From contig NZ_KQ948456.1 in NCBI RefSeq assembly GCF_001514115.1, positions 157,491-221,490 on the forward strand: a stretch of DNA of 64,000 bases. Direction: 5' to 3'. Made by a program: the position numbers and the translations under genes. This stretch comes from Streptomyces olivochromogenes. Its GTDB lineage: Bacteria > Actinomycetota > Actinomycetes > Streptomycetales > Streptomycetaceae. The notes below the pieces were generated by a model, which worked only from the letters and a program-made list of their open reading frames with translations, made no database searches and was not told the DNA's origin. Below are positions 56,597-64,000 of the stretch, one piece after another. How positions within the stretch are numbered: position 1 is the stretch's first letter; every line of letters starts with the position of its first letter.

Positions 56597-57409
56597 ATGA
56601 ACACGGTGCACGACACACCCCTCGACCGTCTTGAGCGCTACTACGACTCGGTACCGCGCGCCGCCGCGCGGGCCGAGGACTTCGGCCCGCTGACCCTCTT
56701 CGTACGGGAGGCCACGGGCTGGCCGTACTACGCGCGCCCCACCCTGGAGTGGACGGGCCCGGCGGCCACCGCCGAGGACGTCGAACGGGTGCGGGCGCGG
56801 CAGCGGGAGCTGTGTGTGCCGGAGGCCTTCGAGTGGGTGGCGGAGGTGACGCCGGACCTGCGGGAGGCGGTCGAGGCGACGGGGCTACGGGTGCACGCGC
56901 ATCCCCTGATGATCCGTGACGAGGAGGCGCCGCTGCCCGACCCGCATCCCCTGGTCCGCGTCCTGGATCCCGAAGACCCCTTCCTGGCGGGCGCGTTGGC
57001 GGTGCCGCATGTGGCGTTCGCGGCGCCGGGCACGGCGGTGGGGGAGGCCGGAACCGGCGAACTGGCCACCGAGATCACCGCCCGTGCCGCCGAGGTGCCC
57101 GCCGCCGCGGACCGCATCCGCGTGGGCCGCACCGTACTGGCCGCGGCGGTCGAGAACGGCGCCGTGGTCTGCTCCGGGATGCACCTGCCCGTCGGCCGCG
57201 TGAGCGAGATCGCGGGCGTCGGCACCCTGCCCGCCGAACGGCGCCGCGGGCTGGCGTACGCCGTCACGGCCGCCCTCGTGGCCGACGCGCGGGAGCGGGG
57301 CGTCGAGACGCTGTTCCTGTCGGCCGGGGACGAGGACGTGGCGCGGATGTACGGCCGCCTGGGGTTCCGGACGGTGGCGACGGCGCTGATCGCGGAACTC
57401 GCCGAGTAG
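56597..57409 (+). CDS. GNAT-family N-acetyltransferase
   Basis: The 270-residue product from ATG 56597 (MNTVHDTPLDRLERYYDSVPRAAARAED) has a divergent N-terminal half. The C-terminal GNAT domain contains VCSGMHLPVGRVSEIAGVGTLPAERRRGLAYAVTAALVADARERG with the acetyl-CoA loop, then LSAGDEDVARMYGRLGFRTV. The substrate is unknown. An open frame starts 12 codons earlier. Confidence 0.88.
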   Translation: MNTVHDTPLDRLERYYDSVPRAAARAEDFGPLTLFVREATGWPYYARPTLEWTGPAATAEDVERVRARQRELCVPEAFEWVAEVTPDLREAVEATGLRVHAHPLMIRDEEAPLPDPHPLVRVLDPEDPFLAGALAVPHVAFAAPGTAVGEAGTGELATEITARAAEVPAAADRIRVGRTVLAAAVENGAVVCSGMHLPVGRVSEIAGVGTLPAERRRGLAYAVTAALVADARERGVETLFLSAGDEDVARMYGRLGFRTVATALIAELAE

Positions 57410-57735
57410 CGGGCCGATCACGAGGAGCGGGCCGATCAGGGGGCAGGGACGAACTTCGGCCACTTTCGACAACCCCTGAAGAAACCGCCCGGCATGCCTT
57501 GCAATCCCAAGCCGCTCGCGCATCAATGGAACCGCTAGTTCCGACGGACCGTCAGAAACGCCTCCGCTGGCGTCCCGCACCCCGCTCGCGGACGGTCCGT
57601 GTACACATCTCTCCGCACCCGCACCGGCGTTCACCGGTGACGCGTCCGTGTGCCCGGCCCGGCCCCGGCCTCTGAGCAGACGGTTCCGTCCCTCCATCCC
57701 CACATGGCAATTCCCCCACAAGGGAAGGGAACCCG
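57410..57735. promoter_or_regulatory. 326-bp promoter region of first WxL-like gene, with palindromes
   Basis: No gene is seen. GACGGACCGTCAG (57543-57555) contains the perfect palindrome GACGGACCGTC and matches the motif before the next surface gene. ACGGACCGTC (57544-57553) is also inverted at 57591-57600. A possible ECF promoter GGAAC (57528-57532), 17 bp, CGTC (57550-57553) overlaps it. Confidence 0.5.
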
Positions 57736-58212
57736 ATGAGACGCAAGCAACTCGGAATCGCCGCGGCGTTAGCCGCCGGCACCCTCGCCGCGACCGGCCT
57801 GGCCCTCGCGCCGACCGCCGCGGCCGTCACCCCGCTCACCGCGACCATCAACGCGACCTGCACGATCGGCGGTGGTGGTGCGGCCACCCTCACCGCCACC
57901 CAGGACGGCACGGCCGCGACCATCACCCTCAGCTCCACCTCGATCACCGCGCCGATCGCGCTGGCGCAGGACTCCATCGCCTCCACCCTGACCATGGCGA
58001 AGACCGGCGGCGGCACCGTCGCGTTCACCGGCACGAAGAATCCCGCCATTCCGCTGGGCGGCGGGGTCACGGTGGGCCCGCTCAGCGGCACCGTCGCCTC
58101 CGGCGACAGCCTCGACGCGTACGGGGGCTCGCTGAAGATGGTCGTCTTCGGCATCACCATCACATGCACCGCGAGTGCGGCGCAGGCACCGGGCCCGTTC
58201 GTCTTCAGCTGA
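57736..58212 (+). CDS. Secreted beta-sandwich surface protein, WxL-cluster member
   Basis: The 158-residue precursor from ATG 57736 has a signal peptide (MRRKQLGIAAALAAGTLAATGLALAPTAAA) and a mature Thr/Ala/Gly-rich beta domain. Two Cys (ATCTIGG near the start, TCTAS near the end) could form a disulfide. It ends abruptly in APGPFVFS, with no sorting signal or membrane anchor. Function is unknown. Its position suggests it is part of the surface assembly with the next two genes. Confidence 0.65.
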   Translation: MRRKQLGIAAALAAGTLAATGLALAPTAAAVTPLTATINATCTIGGGGAATLTATQDGTAATITLSSTSITAPIALAQDSIASTLTMAKTGGGTVAFTGTKNPAIPLGGGVTVGPLSGTVASGDSLDAYGGSLKMVVFGITITCTASAAQAPGPFVFS

Positions 58213-58348
58213 GCCCCGCCACAGCACCTGCGTGAAGACCGGTGTCGCCGGCGCGCGGCGGCACCGGTCCTCGTACTGCCTGAAAAACTGAACTGAACAA
58301 CTGCCTGATCACAGCCAACTGGCCTACAGGGGTGTCCAGTTGACGATA

Positions 58349-58378
58349 TTGACACGACCTGATGGCCCATCAGTTACC
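58349..58378 (+). promoter_or_regulatory. Promoter with palindrome CTGATG-GCC-CATCAG
   Basis: TTGACA (58349-58354) is followed by CTGATG (58359-58364) and CATCAG (58368-58373) around GCC, then GTTACC at -10 spacing. The GAYGGMCCRTCAG core is shared with 57543-57555 upstream of the previous gene. Confidence 0.65.
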
Positions 58379-58476
58379 GTCCGGGCCCTCCATTGACTTC
58401 TCACACAACCCGCACATCAATGGCCCCCTGTCGGCGCAGACGAGCCGCTGCGCCCGCATCCCTCAGGAGGGGGCAC

Positions 58477-59826
58477 ATGGCAACGCACAGGGGAACCAGG
58501 GGTTCGCACGCCCGAAGACGCCGCTGGGCGGCACTGCTCGGGGTGACCGCGCTGGCGGTCACCGCGGGAGGCGCGCTGGCGGCCCCGGCGGGCGCCGCGG
58601 CCGCGGACTCCCAGAACGTGGACTTCGCCACGCACTGCATCCCGCCGGCGATCGCGGGCATTCCGCCGATCGACGGCACCACCACCGCGATCATCACGGT
58701 GGACAACCCCAGTCCCAAGGTCGGTGACACCGTCACCGTGACGTACAAGGTGGTCACGCCCGCCGCGAACAACCCGACCGCCCTCGCCCTGCCCGCCGAC
58801 ATCATGACGCCCACCGGCAAGGTCGCCCTCGGCGGCGCGCAGACGGGGGACGTCACGGTCGCGGGCCCCAGGAAGAACGACCCGGTGGCGGGCAACGCGC
58901 CCTTCCCGGGGTTCAGCATGACGGGCACCTTCACCGTCACCAGCCCGGGCGCCATCACCCTCGCGCCCGGCGACTACAACATCCACACCAGCTACATCCT
59001 GGAGCTGGACACCCCCTGCACGGTCACCAACCCGCCCGCCCCGGTCTCCGGGACGATCACCGCGACGGACGGAACCCAGACCAACAACCGTGCCATCTCG
59101 CTCGGTTCGGCCTCCGGGAAGCCCGGTGACAGCGTGACCGTCACCGGCAGCAACTTCACCCCGGGCGCGAGCGTGACCCTCGCCGGACGGTCGGGGGCCA
59201 CCCAGACCGCCGACACCGCCACCACCACCGCCGACGCACAGGGCTCGATCAGCGGCACGCTGGCCGTCAACGACAAGACGACGACCGGTGTGGTGGCGTA
59301 CGAGGGCGCGAGCTGGAGCGACACCAAGGGCGCGGGGCCGGCGGCGTACGTGGTCGTCGACGACACCCCGGTCCCCGCGGGCTCCCAGAAACTCACCACC
59401 ACGGTGAAGGCGGGAACCCTGTCGATGTCCCAGGCCGGGGACGCCGTCCAGCTGTCGGCGGTGGACTTCGGCAAGGGCGGGGCCTCCACCGGCGCCCTGC
59501 AGACGGTGACCGTCAAGGACTTCCGCGGCGGGCCCGCGGGCTGGTCCCTGACCGGCAAGGTCACCGACTTCACCGGTCCCGGCGCCAAGATCGACGCCGG
59601 GAAGCTGAGCTGGACCCCCGCCTGCGCGACCAAGGCGGGCAGCCCGAGTACCTGCCAGGCCGGTTCGTCCGGCGCGGTGGGCGGTGCGGGAGCGACGCTG
59701 GCGTCCACCCCCAACGGGGCGCTCACCGGTGGTGAGTTCACCGTCGACGCCGGGCTGTCACTGGACGTACCGGCGTTCACCCCGCCGGGTTCCTACTCCG
59801 GCGTGCTCACGCTGACGCTCACCTGA
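58477..59826 (+). CDS. Secreted WxL-like surface protein
   Basis: The 449-residue precursor from ATG 58477 follows AGGAGG. It has a twin-Arg-rich signal peptide cleaved near APAGAAAAD. Several Ig-like beta modules follow: DNPSPKVGDTVTVTYKVV, SASGKPGDSVTVTGSNFTPGASVTL, and a C-terminal domain AGLSLDVPAFTPPGSYSGVLTLTLT. The last resembles the C-terminal strand of WxL domains but lacks the Trp-x-Leu motifs. It is probably cell-wall bound, and is paired with a DUF916-like protein downstream. Confidence 0.72.
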   Translation: MATHRGTRGSHARRRRWAALLGVTALAVTAGGALAAPAGAAAADSQNVDFATHCIPPAIAGIPPIDGTTTAIITVDNPSPKVGDTVTVTYKVVTPAANNPTALALPADIMTPTGKVALGGAQTGDVTVAGPRKNDPVAGNAPFPGFSMTGTFTVTSPGAITLAPGDYNIHTSYILELDTPCTVTNPPAPVSGTITATDGTQTNNRAISLGSASGKPGDSVTVTGSNFTPGASVTLAGRSGATQTADTATTTADAQGSISGTLAVNDKTTTGVVAYEGASWSDTKGAGPAAYVVVDDTPVPAGSQKLTTTVKAGTLSMSQAGDAVQLSAVDFGKGGASTGALQTVTVKDFRGGPAGWSLTGKVTDFTGPGAKIDAGKLSWTPACATKAGSPSTCQAGSSGAVGGAGATLASTPNGALTGGEFTVDAGLSLDVPAFTPPGSYSGVLTLTLT

Positions 59827-59912
59827 TCCACCCCTCCGCACCGCGGTGGCCGGGCGCGCACCCGCCCGTCCACCCAGGGCCTGTCCACCCACATCCGCGG
59901 GGGTCCGCACCC

Positions 59913-60998
59913 ATGCGCAAGCTGTACGTCCTCATCCTGTCCGTGATCCTTCTCGCGCTCACCACGCCCGCCGCGTACGCCGCCGACAACGGCAGCTGGT
60001 CCGTCTACCCCGTCTCCACGCAGATCGCGGCCCGCCCGTACTTCTACCTCTCGGCCGACCCGGGACAGACCCTCCGGGACAAGGTCACCGTCGCCAACAA
60101 GACCGGCGCCCCGCTGACCTTCCGGCTGTACGCCGCCGACGCGTACAACACCGCGCGCGACGGCGGGTTCGCGGTGCGGACGGTGAAGGAGAAGCAGCTC
60201 GGGGTCGGCGCGTGGGCGCACCCCGCCCGCTCCCGGGTGACGGTGCCCGCGCACGGTTCGGTGACCGTGCCGTTCACTCTCCAGGTGCCCGCGAAGGCCG
60301 AACCCGGCGACCATCCGGGCGCGCTGGTCGCACTCGACGAGCGCCTCGAGTCCGGGGACGCGGCGACCTCCTCGGTGGCGGTGCAACGGGCGGTCGGCGC
60401 CCGGATCTACCTCCGCGTCGGCGGACCCACCGTCCCCGCCCTCGCCGTCGAGAAGGTCCGCATCAGCCACCACCAGCCCCTGGTCCCCGGCCTCGGCGAG
60501 AGCGGCGCCACCGTCTCGTACACCCTCCACAACACCGGGAACGTGACCCTGAACCCGAAGGTGCGGCTCAGGGCCGAAGGCCTCTTCGGGCGTACGTTGC
60601 TGTCCCGGGGGCTCACGAAGATCCCCTCGGAGCTGCTGCCCGGGCAACGGGTCCGGCTGACCGAACCGTGGCACGGGGCACCCCAACTCGACTGGGGCCA
60701 CGTGACGTTGACGGCCAGCGCGCCCGGCACCCGGGAGTCGGCGAGCACGTCGTTCTTCGCGCTCCCGTGGCTGGTGGCCGTGGTGGCGGGCGCGGGGATC
60801 GCCGCCACCGTGGTGGTGATCAGGGCGCGCAGGGGCGGTACCCGCCCGTGGCCGCTCGGAGCGCGCAGGGGCGGTACCCGCCGGTGGTGGCTCAGAGTGC
60901 GTCGGGGCCGCGCTCGCCCGTCCGTACCCGTACGACCGTCTCGACCGGTACGGACCACACCTTCCCGTCGCCGATCTTCCCCGTCTGCGCGGCCTTGA
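59913..60998 (+). CDS. DUF916/WxLIP-like membrane-anchored surface protein
   Basis: The 361-residue precursor from ATG 59913 has a signal peptide (MRKLYVLILSVILLALTTPAAYA). The N-terminal domain matches DUF916: WSVYPVSTQIAARPYFYLSADPGQTLRDKVTVANKTGAPLTFRLYAADAYNT. A second beta domain follows (GATVSYTLHNTGNVTLNPKVRL). A C-terminal membrane helix at about 288-308 (LPWLVAVVAGAGIAATVVVI) precedes an Arg-rich cytoplasmic tail. In Firmicutes such proteins anchor WxL proteins to the cell. The 3' end runs 107 bp antisense into glnK. Confidence 0.82.
   Translation: MRKLYVLILSVILLALTTPAAYAADNGSWSVYPVSTQIAARPYFYLSADPGQTLRDKVTVANKTGAPLTFRLYAADAYNTARDGGFAVRTVKEKQLGVGAWAHPARSRVTVPAHGSVTVPFTLQVPAKAEPGDHPGALVALDERLESGDAATSSVAVQRAVGARIYLRVGGPTVPALAVEKVRISHHQPLVPGLGESGATVSYTLHNTGNVTLNPKVRLRAEGLFGRTLLSRGLTKIPSELLPGQRVRLTEPWHGAPQLDWGHVTLTASAPGTRESASTSFFALPWLVAVVAGAGIAATVVVIRARRGGTRPWPLGARRGGTRRWWLRVRRGRARPSVPVRPSRPVRTTPSRRRSSPSARP
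60825..60882. repeat. Direct repeat of GCGCGCAGGGGCGGTACCCG
   Basis: The 22-nt block starting GCGCGCAGGGGCGGTACCCG occurs at 60825-60846 and 60861-60882. Each holds the small hairpin GGGCGGTACCCGCC. It encodes the repeated ARRGGTR in the tail of the surface protein and may be the terminator of glnK. Confidence 0.75.
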
Positions 60999-61230
60999 CG
61001 ATCGCGTCGATCGCGGCCTCCGCGTCCGCGTCCTCGACGACGACCTCGATACGGACCTTGGGGACCAGGTCGACCTGGTACTCGGCGCCGCGGTAGACCT
61101 CCGTGTGGCCGCGCTGGCGCCCGTACCCGCTGGCCTCGGTGACGGTGAGCCCGTGCACGCCGAGCTCCTGGAGAGCGGTCTTGACCTCGTCGAGGCGGTA
61201 CGGCTTGACGATGGCGGTGATGAGCTTCAT
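60892..61230 (-). CDS. glnK: PII nitrogen regulatory protein (GlnK/GlnB)
   Basis: The 112-residue trimeric signal protein starts at ATG 61230, overlapping the amtB stop. The T-loop EVYRGAEYQVDLVPK keeps the modifiable Tyr51. The start MKLITAIVKPYRLDEVKTAL and the C-terminal KIGDGKVWSVPVETVVRVRTGERG are typical. It blocks or releases AmtB according to ATP/2-oxoglutarate. No glnD follows it here. Confidence 0.97.
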   Translation of the reverse strand: MKLITAIVKPYRLDEVKTALQELGVHGLTVTEASGYGRQRGHTEVYRGAEYQVDLVPKVRIEVVVEDADAEAAIDAIVKAAQTGKIGDGKVWSVPVETVVRVRTGERGPDAL

Positions 61231-62573
61231 GCCTGGGCCTTGGCCTTCTGAGCGGTGGGGAGGGATGACGAGACCGGGGCGCCGTGGCCCAGGACCCCGT
61301 GATCGTAAGCGGTCTCGGCGTGCACCGTAAGGTCCAGTCCGGTGTGCTCGTGCTCCTCGTCCGCCCGCAGCCCCACGACCTTGTCGAGCACCTTCCCGAT
61401 GCCGTACGTGACGGTGAAGGCATACGCCCCAACGGCCACGACCGCCACCAGCTGCTTGCCGAGCTGTCCGAACCCACCGCCGTACAGCAGTCCCTCGGCG
61501 CCGCCGGTCATCGTCGCGTCGGCGAAGACACCGATGAGGACGGTGCCGACGATGCCGCCGACCAGGTGAACGCCGACGACGTCCAGCGAGTCGTCGTAGT
61601 TCAGCCGGAACTTCCAGCCCACGGCGTACGAGCAGACGACGCCGGCGGCGAGACCGACGACCAGCGCGCCCAGCAGCGACACGGACCCGCAGGACGGGGT
61701 GATGGCCACCAGACCCGCGACCGCACCGGAAGCGGCGCCGAGGGTGGTGGGGTGGCCGTCGCGCTTCTGCTCGACGAAGAGCCAGCCGAGCAGACCGGTG
61801 CAGCCGGCGGCGAGGGTGTTGAGGAAAGCGGCGGCGGCGAGTCCGTTGGCGCCCAGCGCGGACCCGGCGTTGAAGCCGAACCAGCCGAACCACAACAACC
61901 CCGCGCCCAGCATCACCATCGGCAGGTTGTGCGGCCGCATGGCGTCCTTCTTGAAGCCGAGACGGGGGCCGAGGACGAGACAGAGAGCCAGGCCGGAGGC
62001 GCCGGAGGTGATCTCGACCGGCAGCCCGCCCGCGAAGTCCAGCGCCCCCAGCCTCGCCTGGACCCAGCCCCCCGGACCCCACACCCAGTGCGCGACGGGA
62101 ACGTATACGAGCAGCGCCCAGACCGGCACGAACACCAGCCACGCCGCGAACTTCGCGCGGTCGGCGATCGCCCCGCTGATCAGCGCGGCGGTGATGATCG
62201 CGAAGGTGAGCTGGAAGGTGGCGAAGAGCAGGGTGGGCACGGTCCCGTGCACACTGTCCGGCCCGATACCGCTCATGCCGACGTGCCGCAGCCCGCCGAT
62301 GAGCCCCCCGAAGGCGTCGTCTCCGAAGGCGAGCGAGTAGCCGCCCGCCAGCCATACGACGGTGACCAGGGCGATCGACACAAAACTCATCATCAGCATG
62401 TTGAGGACGCTCTTCGTGCGGACCATGCCGCCGTAGAAGAGGGCCAGGCCCGGTGTCATCAGGAGAACGAGGGCGGTGGCGGCGAGCAGCCAGGCGGTGT
62501 CGCCCGTGTCGAGGTGGGGTGCGGCGGCCAGGTTGACGGTGTCCAGGGTCTCCACGGTCTGCACGAACTGCAC
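61227..62573 (-). CDS. amtB: Ammonium transporter AmtB
   Basis: The 448-residue channel starts at ATG 62573. It has a periplasmic N-terminus followed by eleven likely membrane helices. Typical segments are LMTPGLALFYGGMVRTKSVLNMLMMSF, FAGGLPVEITSGASGLALCLVLG, LLWFGWFGFNAGSALGANG, ITPSCGSVSLLGALVVGLAAGVV and DVVGVHLVGGIVGTVLIG, containing the two pore His residues. It is coupled to glnK and preceded by GlnR boxes. Confidence 0.97.
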   Translation of the reverse strand: MQFVQTVETLDTVNLAAAPHLDTGDTAWLLAATALVLLMTPGLALFYGGMVRTKSVLNMLMMSFVSIALVTVVWLAGGYSLAFGDDAFGGLIGGLRHVGMSGIGPDSVHGTVPTLLFATFQLTFAIITAALISGAIADRAKFAAWLVFVPVWALLVYVPVAHWVWGPGGWVQARLGALDFAGGLPVEITSGASGLALCLVLGPRLGFKKDAMRPHNLPMVMLGAGLLWFGWFGFNAGSALGANGLAAAAFLNTLAAGCTGLLGWLFVEQKRDGHPTTLGAASGAVAGLVAITPSCGSVSLLGALVVGLAAGVVCSYAVGWKFRLNYDDSLDVVGVHLVGGIVGTVLIGVFADATMTGGAEGLLYGGGFGQLGKQLVAVVAVGAYAFTVTYGIGKVLDKVVGLRADEEHEHTGLDLTVHAETAYDHGVLGHGAPVSSSLPTAQKAKAQA

Positions 62574-62632
62574 GGACGGCTCTCCTCGGTTCTCCTGGGT
62601 GCGGGGGCGTCGTCAGAGAGTCACGGGCTCGC

Positions 62633-62670
62633 GTTTCCGGTTGTGCACGTGTGCGTTTCCGGCGTGTTTC
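62633..62670 (-). promoter_or_regulatory. GlnR boxes upstream of amtB
   Basis: Read on the minus strand from 62670, the region gives GAAAC-n6-GAAAC-n6-GTGCA-n6-GAAAC. Exact 11-bp periodicity places the pentamers at plus positions 62666-62670, 62655-62659, 62644-62648 and 62633-62637. It fits the gTnAc-n6-GaAAc GlnR consensus and lies about 60-100 bp before amtB. Activation under nitrogen limitation is predicted. Confidence 0.82.
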
Positions 62671-62682
62671 GTATCGCGTGGG

Positions 62683-62695
62683 GGTTTCCGAAACC
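62683..62695. promoter_or_regulatory. Palindrome GGTTTC-C-GAAACC
   Basis: A 13-bp perfect palindrome lies 13 bp beyond the GlnR boxes toward era. It shares the GAAAC pentamer and might extend the GlnR site or act on era. Confidence 0.45.
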
Positions 62696-62770
62696 TCACA
62701 GGGCCGCGCGGGAGCGGTCAAAGGCATATGGCGTGCGGCGCGGGCCTGTGGATCAGGGACAATGGGCGCC

Positions 62771-63721
62771 ATGAGCGTTCGTACCCAGTCATCCGAGCCG
62801 TCCGAGGCACCCCACCGCGCCGGCTTCGCCTGCTTCGTGGGCCGCCCCAACGCGGGCAAGTCCACCCTCACGAATGCTCTGGTCGGCCAGAAGGTGGCGA
62901 TCACCGCGAACCAGCCGCAGACCACGCGGCACACGGTACGGGGCATCGTGCACCGCCCCGACGCCCAGCTGATCCTGGTCGACACCCCTGGTCTGCACAA
63001 GCCGCGCACGCTGCTGGGTGAGCGCCTGAACGACATCGTGCGCACGACGTGGGCCGAGGTCGATGTCATCGGCTTCTGCCTGCCCGCGAACGAGAAGCTC
63101 GGTCCGGGTGACCGTTTCATCGCGAAGGAACTGGCGTCCATCAAGAAGACGCCGAAGATCGCGATCGTCACGAAGACCGACCTCGTCGACAGCAAGACAC
63201 TCGCCGAGCAGCTCATCGCGATCGATCAGCTCGGGCGGGAGCTGGGGTTCGAGTGGGCGGAGATCGTGCCGGTGTCGGCGGTCGGGGACAAGCAGGTGGA
63301 CCTGCTGGCCGACCTGATCGTCCCGCTCCTTCCCGAGGGCCCGGCGCTCTACCCGGAGGGTGACCTCACCGACGAGCCCGAGCAGGTCATGATCGCGGAG
63401 CTGATCCGCGAGGCGGCGCTGGAGGGTGTGCGCGACGAGCTCCCCCACTCCATCGCCGTCGTCGTCGAGGAGATGCTTCCCCGCGAGGACCGCCCCGCCG
63501 ACAAGCCCCTCCTCGACATCCACGCCTTCGTCTACATCGAGCGCCCCAGCCAGAAGGGGATCATCATCGGCCCCAAGGGCAAGCGGCTGAAGGAGGTCGG
63601 CATCAAGTCCCGCAAGCAGATCGAGGCGCTGCTGGGTACGCCGGTCTTCCTCGACCTCCATGTGAAGGTCGCGAAGGACTGGCAGCGGGACCCGCGCCAA
63701 CTCCGCAAACTCGGCTTCTGA
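62771..63721 (+). CDS. era: GTPase Era
   Basis: Ribosome-assembly GTPase that binds 16S rRNA. The 316-residue product starts at ATG 62771 (MSVRTQSSEPSEAPHRAG); ATG 62762 is possible, and a GACAAT -10-like element just upstream suggests a short or absent leader. G-motifs: GRPNAGKST, QTTRHTVRG, DTPGLHKPRTLLGERL, TKTDLVD and SAVGDKQVD. The C-terminal KH domain contains GIIIGPKGKRLKEVG. Confidence 0.97.
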   Translation: MSVRTQSSEPSEAPHRAGFACFVGRPNAGKSTLTNALVGQKVAITANQPQTTRHTVRGIVHRPDAQLILVDTPGLHKPRTLLGERLNDIVRTTWAEVDVIGFCLPANEKLGPGDRFIAKELASIKKTPKIAIVTKTDLVDSKTLAEQLIAIDQLGRELGFEWAEIVPVSAVGDKQVDLLADLIVPLLPEGPALYPEGDLTDEPEQVMIAELIREAALEGVRDELPHSIAVVVEEMLPREDRPADKPLLDIHAFVYIERPSQKGIIIGPKGKRLKEVGIKSRKQIEALLGTPVFLDLHVKVAKDWQRDPRQLRKLGF

Positions 63722-63799
63722 CCCTTTCCCTCGCCCCCGCCGCCCCTACCCGCCCCATCCCCAGGGGCTCCGCCCCTTCCACCCCACCGGCCTGAACGG

Positions 63800-63960
63800 C
63801 CTCGTCCTCAAACGCCGGACGGGCTGAATGGTGCGGGACGGGGCGGGAGGGATGCCGTCTTCGGCATTGGCCTCAAACGCCGGACAGGCTGAATGGTGCG
63901 GGACGGGGTGGATGGCGCAGGGCGGGGTGCGGTGTCTGGCGCTGGCCTCGAACGCCGGAC
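63800..63960. repeat. Three copies of a CTCAAACGCCGGACGGGCTG-type repeat
   Basis: Copies at about 63807, 63870 and 63945 share CTC(A/G)AACGCCGGAC; the first two continue GGCTGAATGGTGCGGGACGG. This short intergenic repeat is known from many Streptomyces genomes. No gene is seen in 63722-64000. Confidence 0.75.
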
Positions 63961-63969
63961 GCCCCGAGG

Positions 63970-64000
63970 CTTTCAGGGGCGCGGGGAACTGCGCCACCAG
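63970..64000. repeat. Dispersed Streptomyces repeat, copy D (reversed, cut by window end)
   Basis: TTTCAGGGGCGCGGGGAACT occupies 63971-63990 and continues to the end. It is the same element as copy C. Confidence 0.8.

Noticed and set aside
63746..63997. 83-codon minus-strand frame at the window end
   Set aside because: It consists entirely of dispersed intergenic repeat sequence.

Overview
The window is high-GC actinobacterial chromosome, almost certainly Streptomyces. Signs of this are third-position GC bias, many GTG starts, 4-bp ATGA/GTGA gene overlaps, a DasR-type chitinase operator, a Zur-boxed znuACB-zur locus, a GlnR-boxed amtB, and the gene order ppdK ... dus ... glyS-znuACB-zur-uppS-recO ... 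leuA ... era. From memory that order matches the conserved core of S. coelicolor around SCO2494-SCO2539. Between these core anchors lie accessory blocks.

Layout. 1-2623: 3'-truncated ppdK (minus), with a cluster of nested palindromes upstream. 3077-8261: ROK regulator divergent from a two-gene glycosidase operon (a GH63/trehalase-like enzyme carrying an odd repeat insertion, and a debranching-like enzyme). 8352-13721: dus, two DHA2-type MFS exporters and an MmyB-type XRE regulator. 13879-16492: SigE-family ECF sigma factor with an overlapping META-domain membrane protein, then a secreted G1 peptidase. 16928-20136: VOC protein, solute-binding-like protein, small zinc-finger-like protein, TetR and aldo/keto reductase with a perfect 16-bp-arm operator. 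20394-23872: DasR-boxed chitinase, TetR/SDR divergent pair with twin operators, GNAT. 24081-30560: conserved glyS, znuACB, zur, uppS and recO. 30673-34505: VapBC-like toxin-antitoxin pair, two tiny overlapping ORFs, a frameshifted XRE remnant and a receptor Ser/Thr kinase. 34528-39548: two-component system facing an ABC exporter, and a beta-propeller-like protein.

39585-49371 is the most coherent accessory unit. It holds an FCD-GntR regulator, an oligopeptide-type ABC importer with a fused permease-ATPase, a NanA/DapA-family aldolase, a luciferase-like monooxygenase and a secreted sialidase that seems to start at CTG. It reads as a sialic-acid scavenging locus. 49468-53797: zinc-ribbon/TerB-like protein, leuA with a Leu-rich leader peptide, and a protealysin-like M4 protease followed by an emfourin-type inhibitor. 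53967-57409: GH1 beta-glucosidase, GPH-type sugar transporter and GNAT. 57736-60998: a WxL-like cell-surface cluster (two secreted beta-sandwich proteins and a DUF916-like membrane-anchored protein), with a shared palindromic promoter motif. 60892-63721: glnK and amtB under GlnR boxes, divergent from era. The window ends in short dispersed Streptomyces repeats.

No rRNA, tRNA, CRISPR array, insertion sequence or phage was recognised. The strongest leads are the sialic-acid locus, the WxL-like surface cluster with its shared operator, the protease-emfourin pair, the repeat insertion in the glycosidase, and the promoter palindromes at ppdK, AKR/TetR, znuA and amtB.
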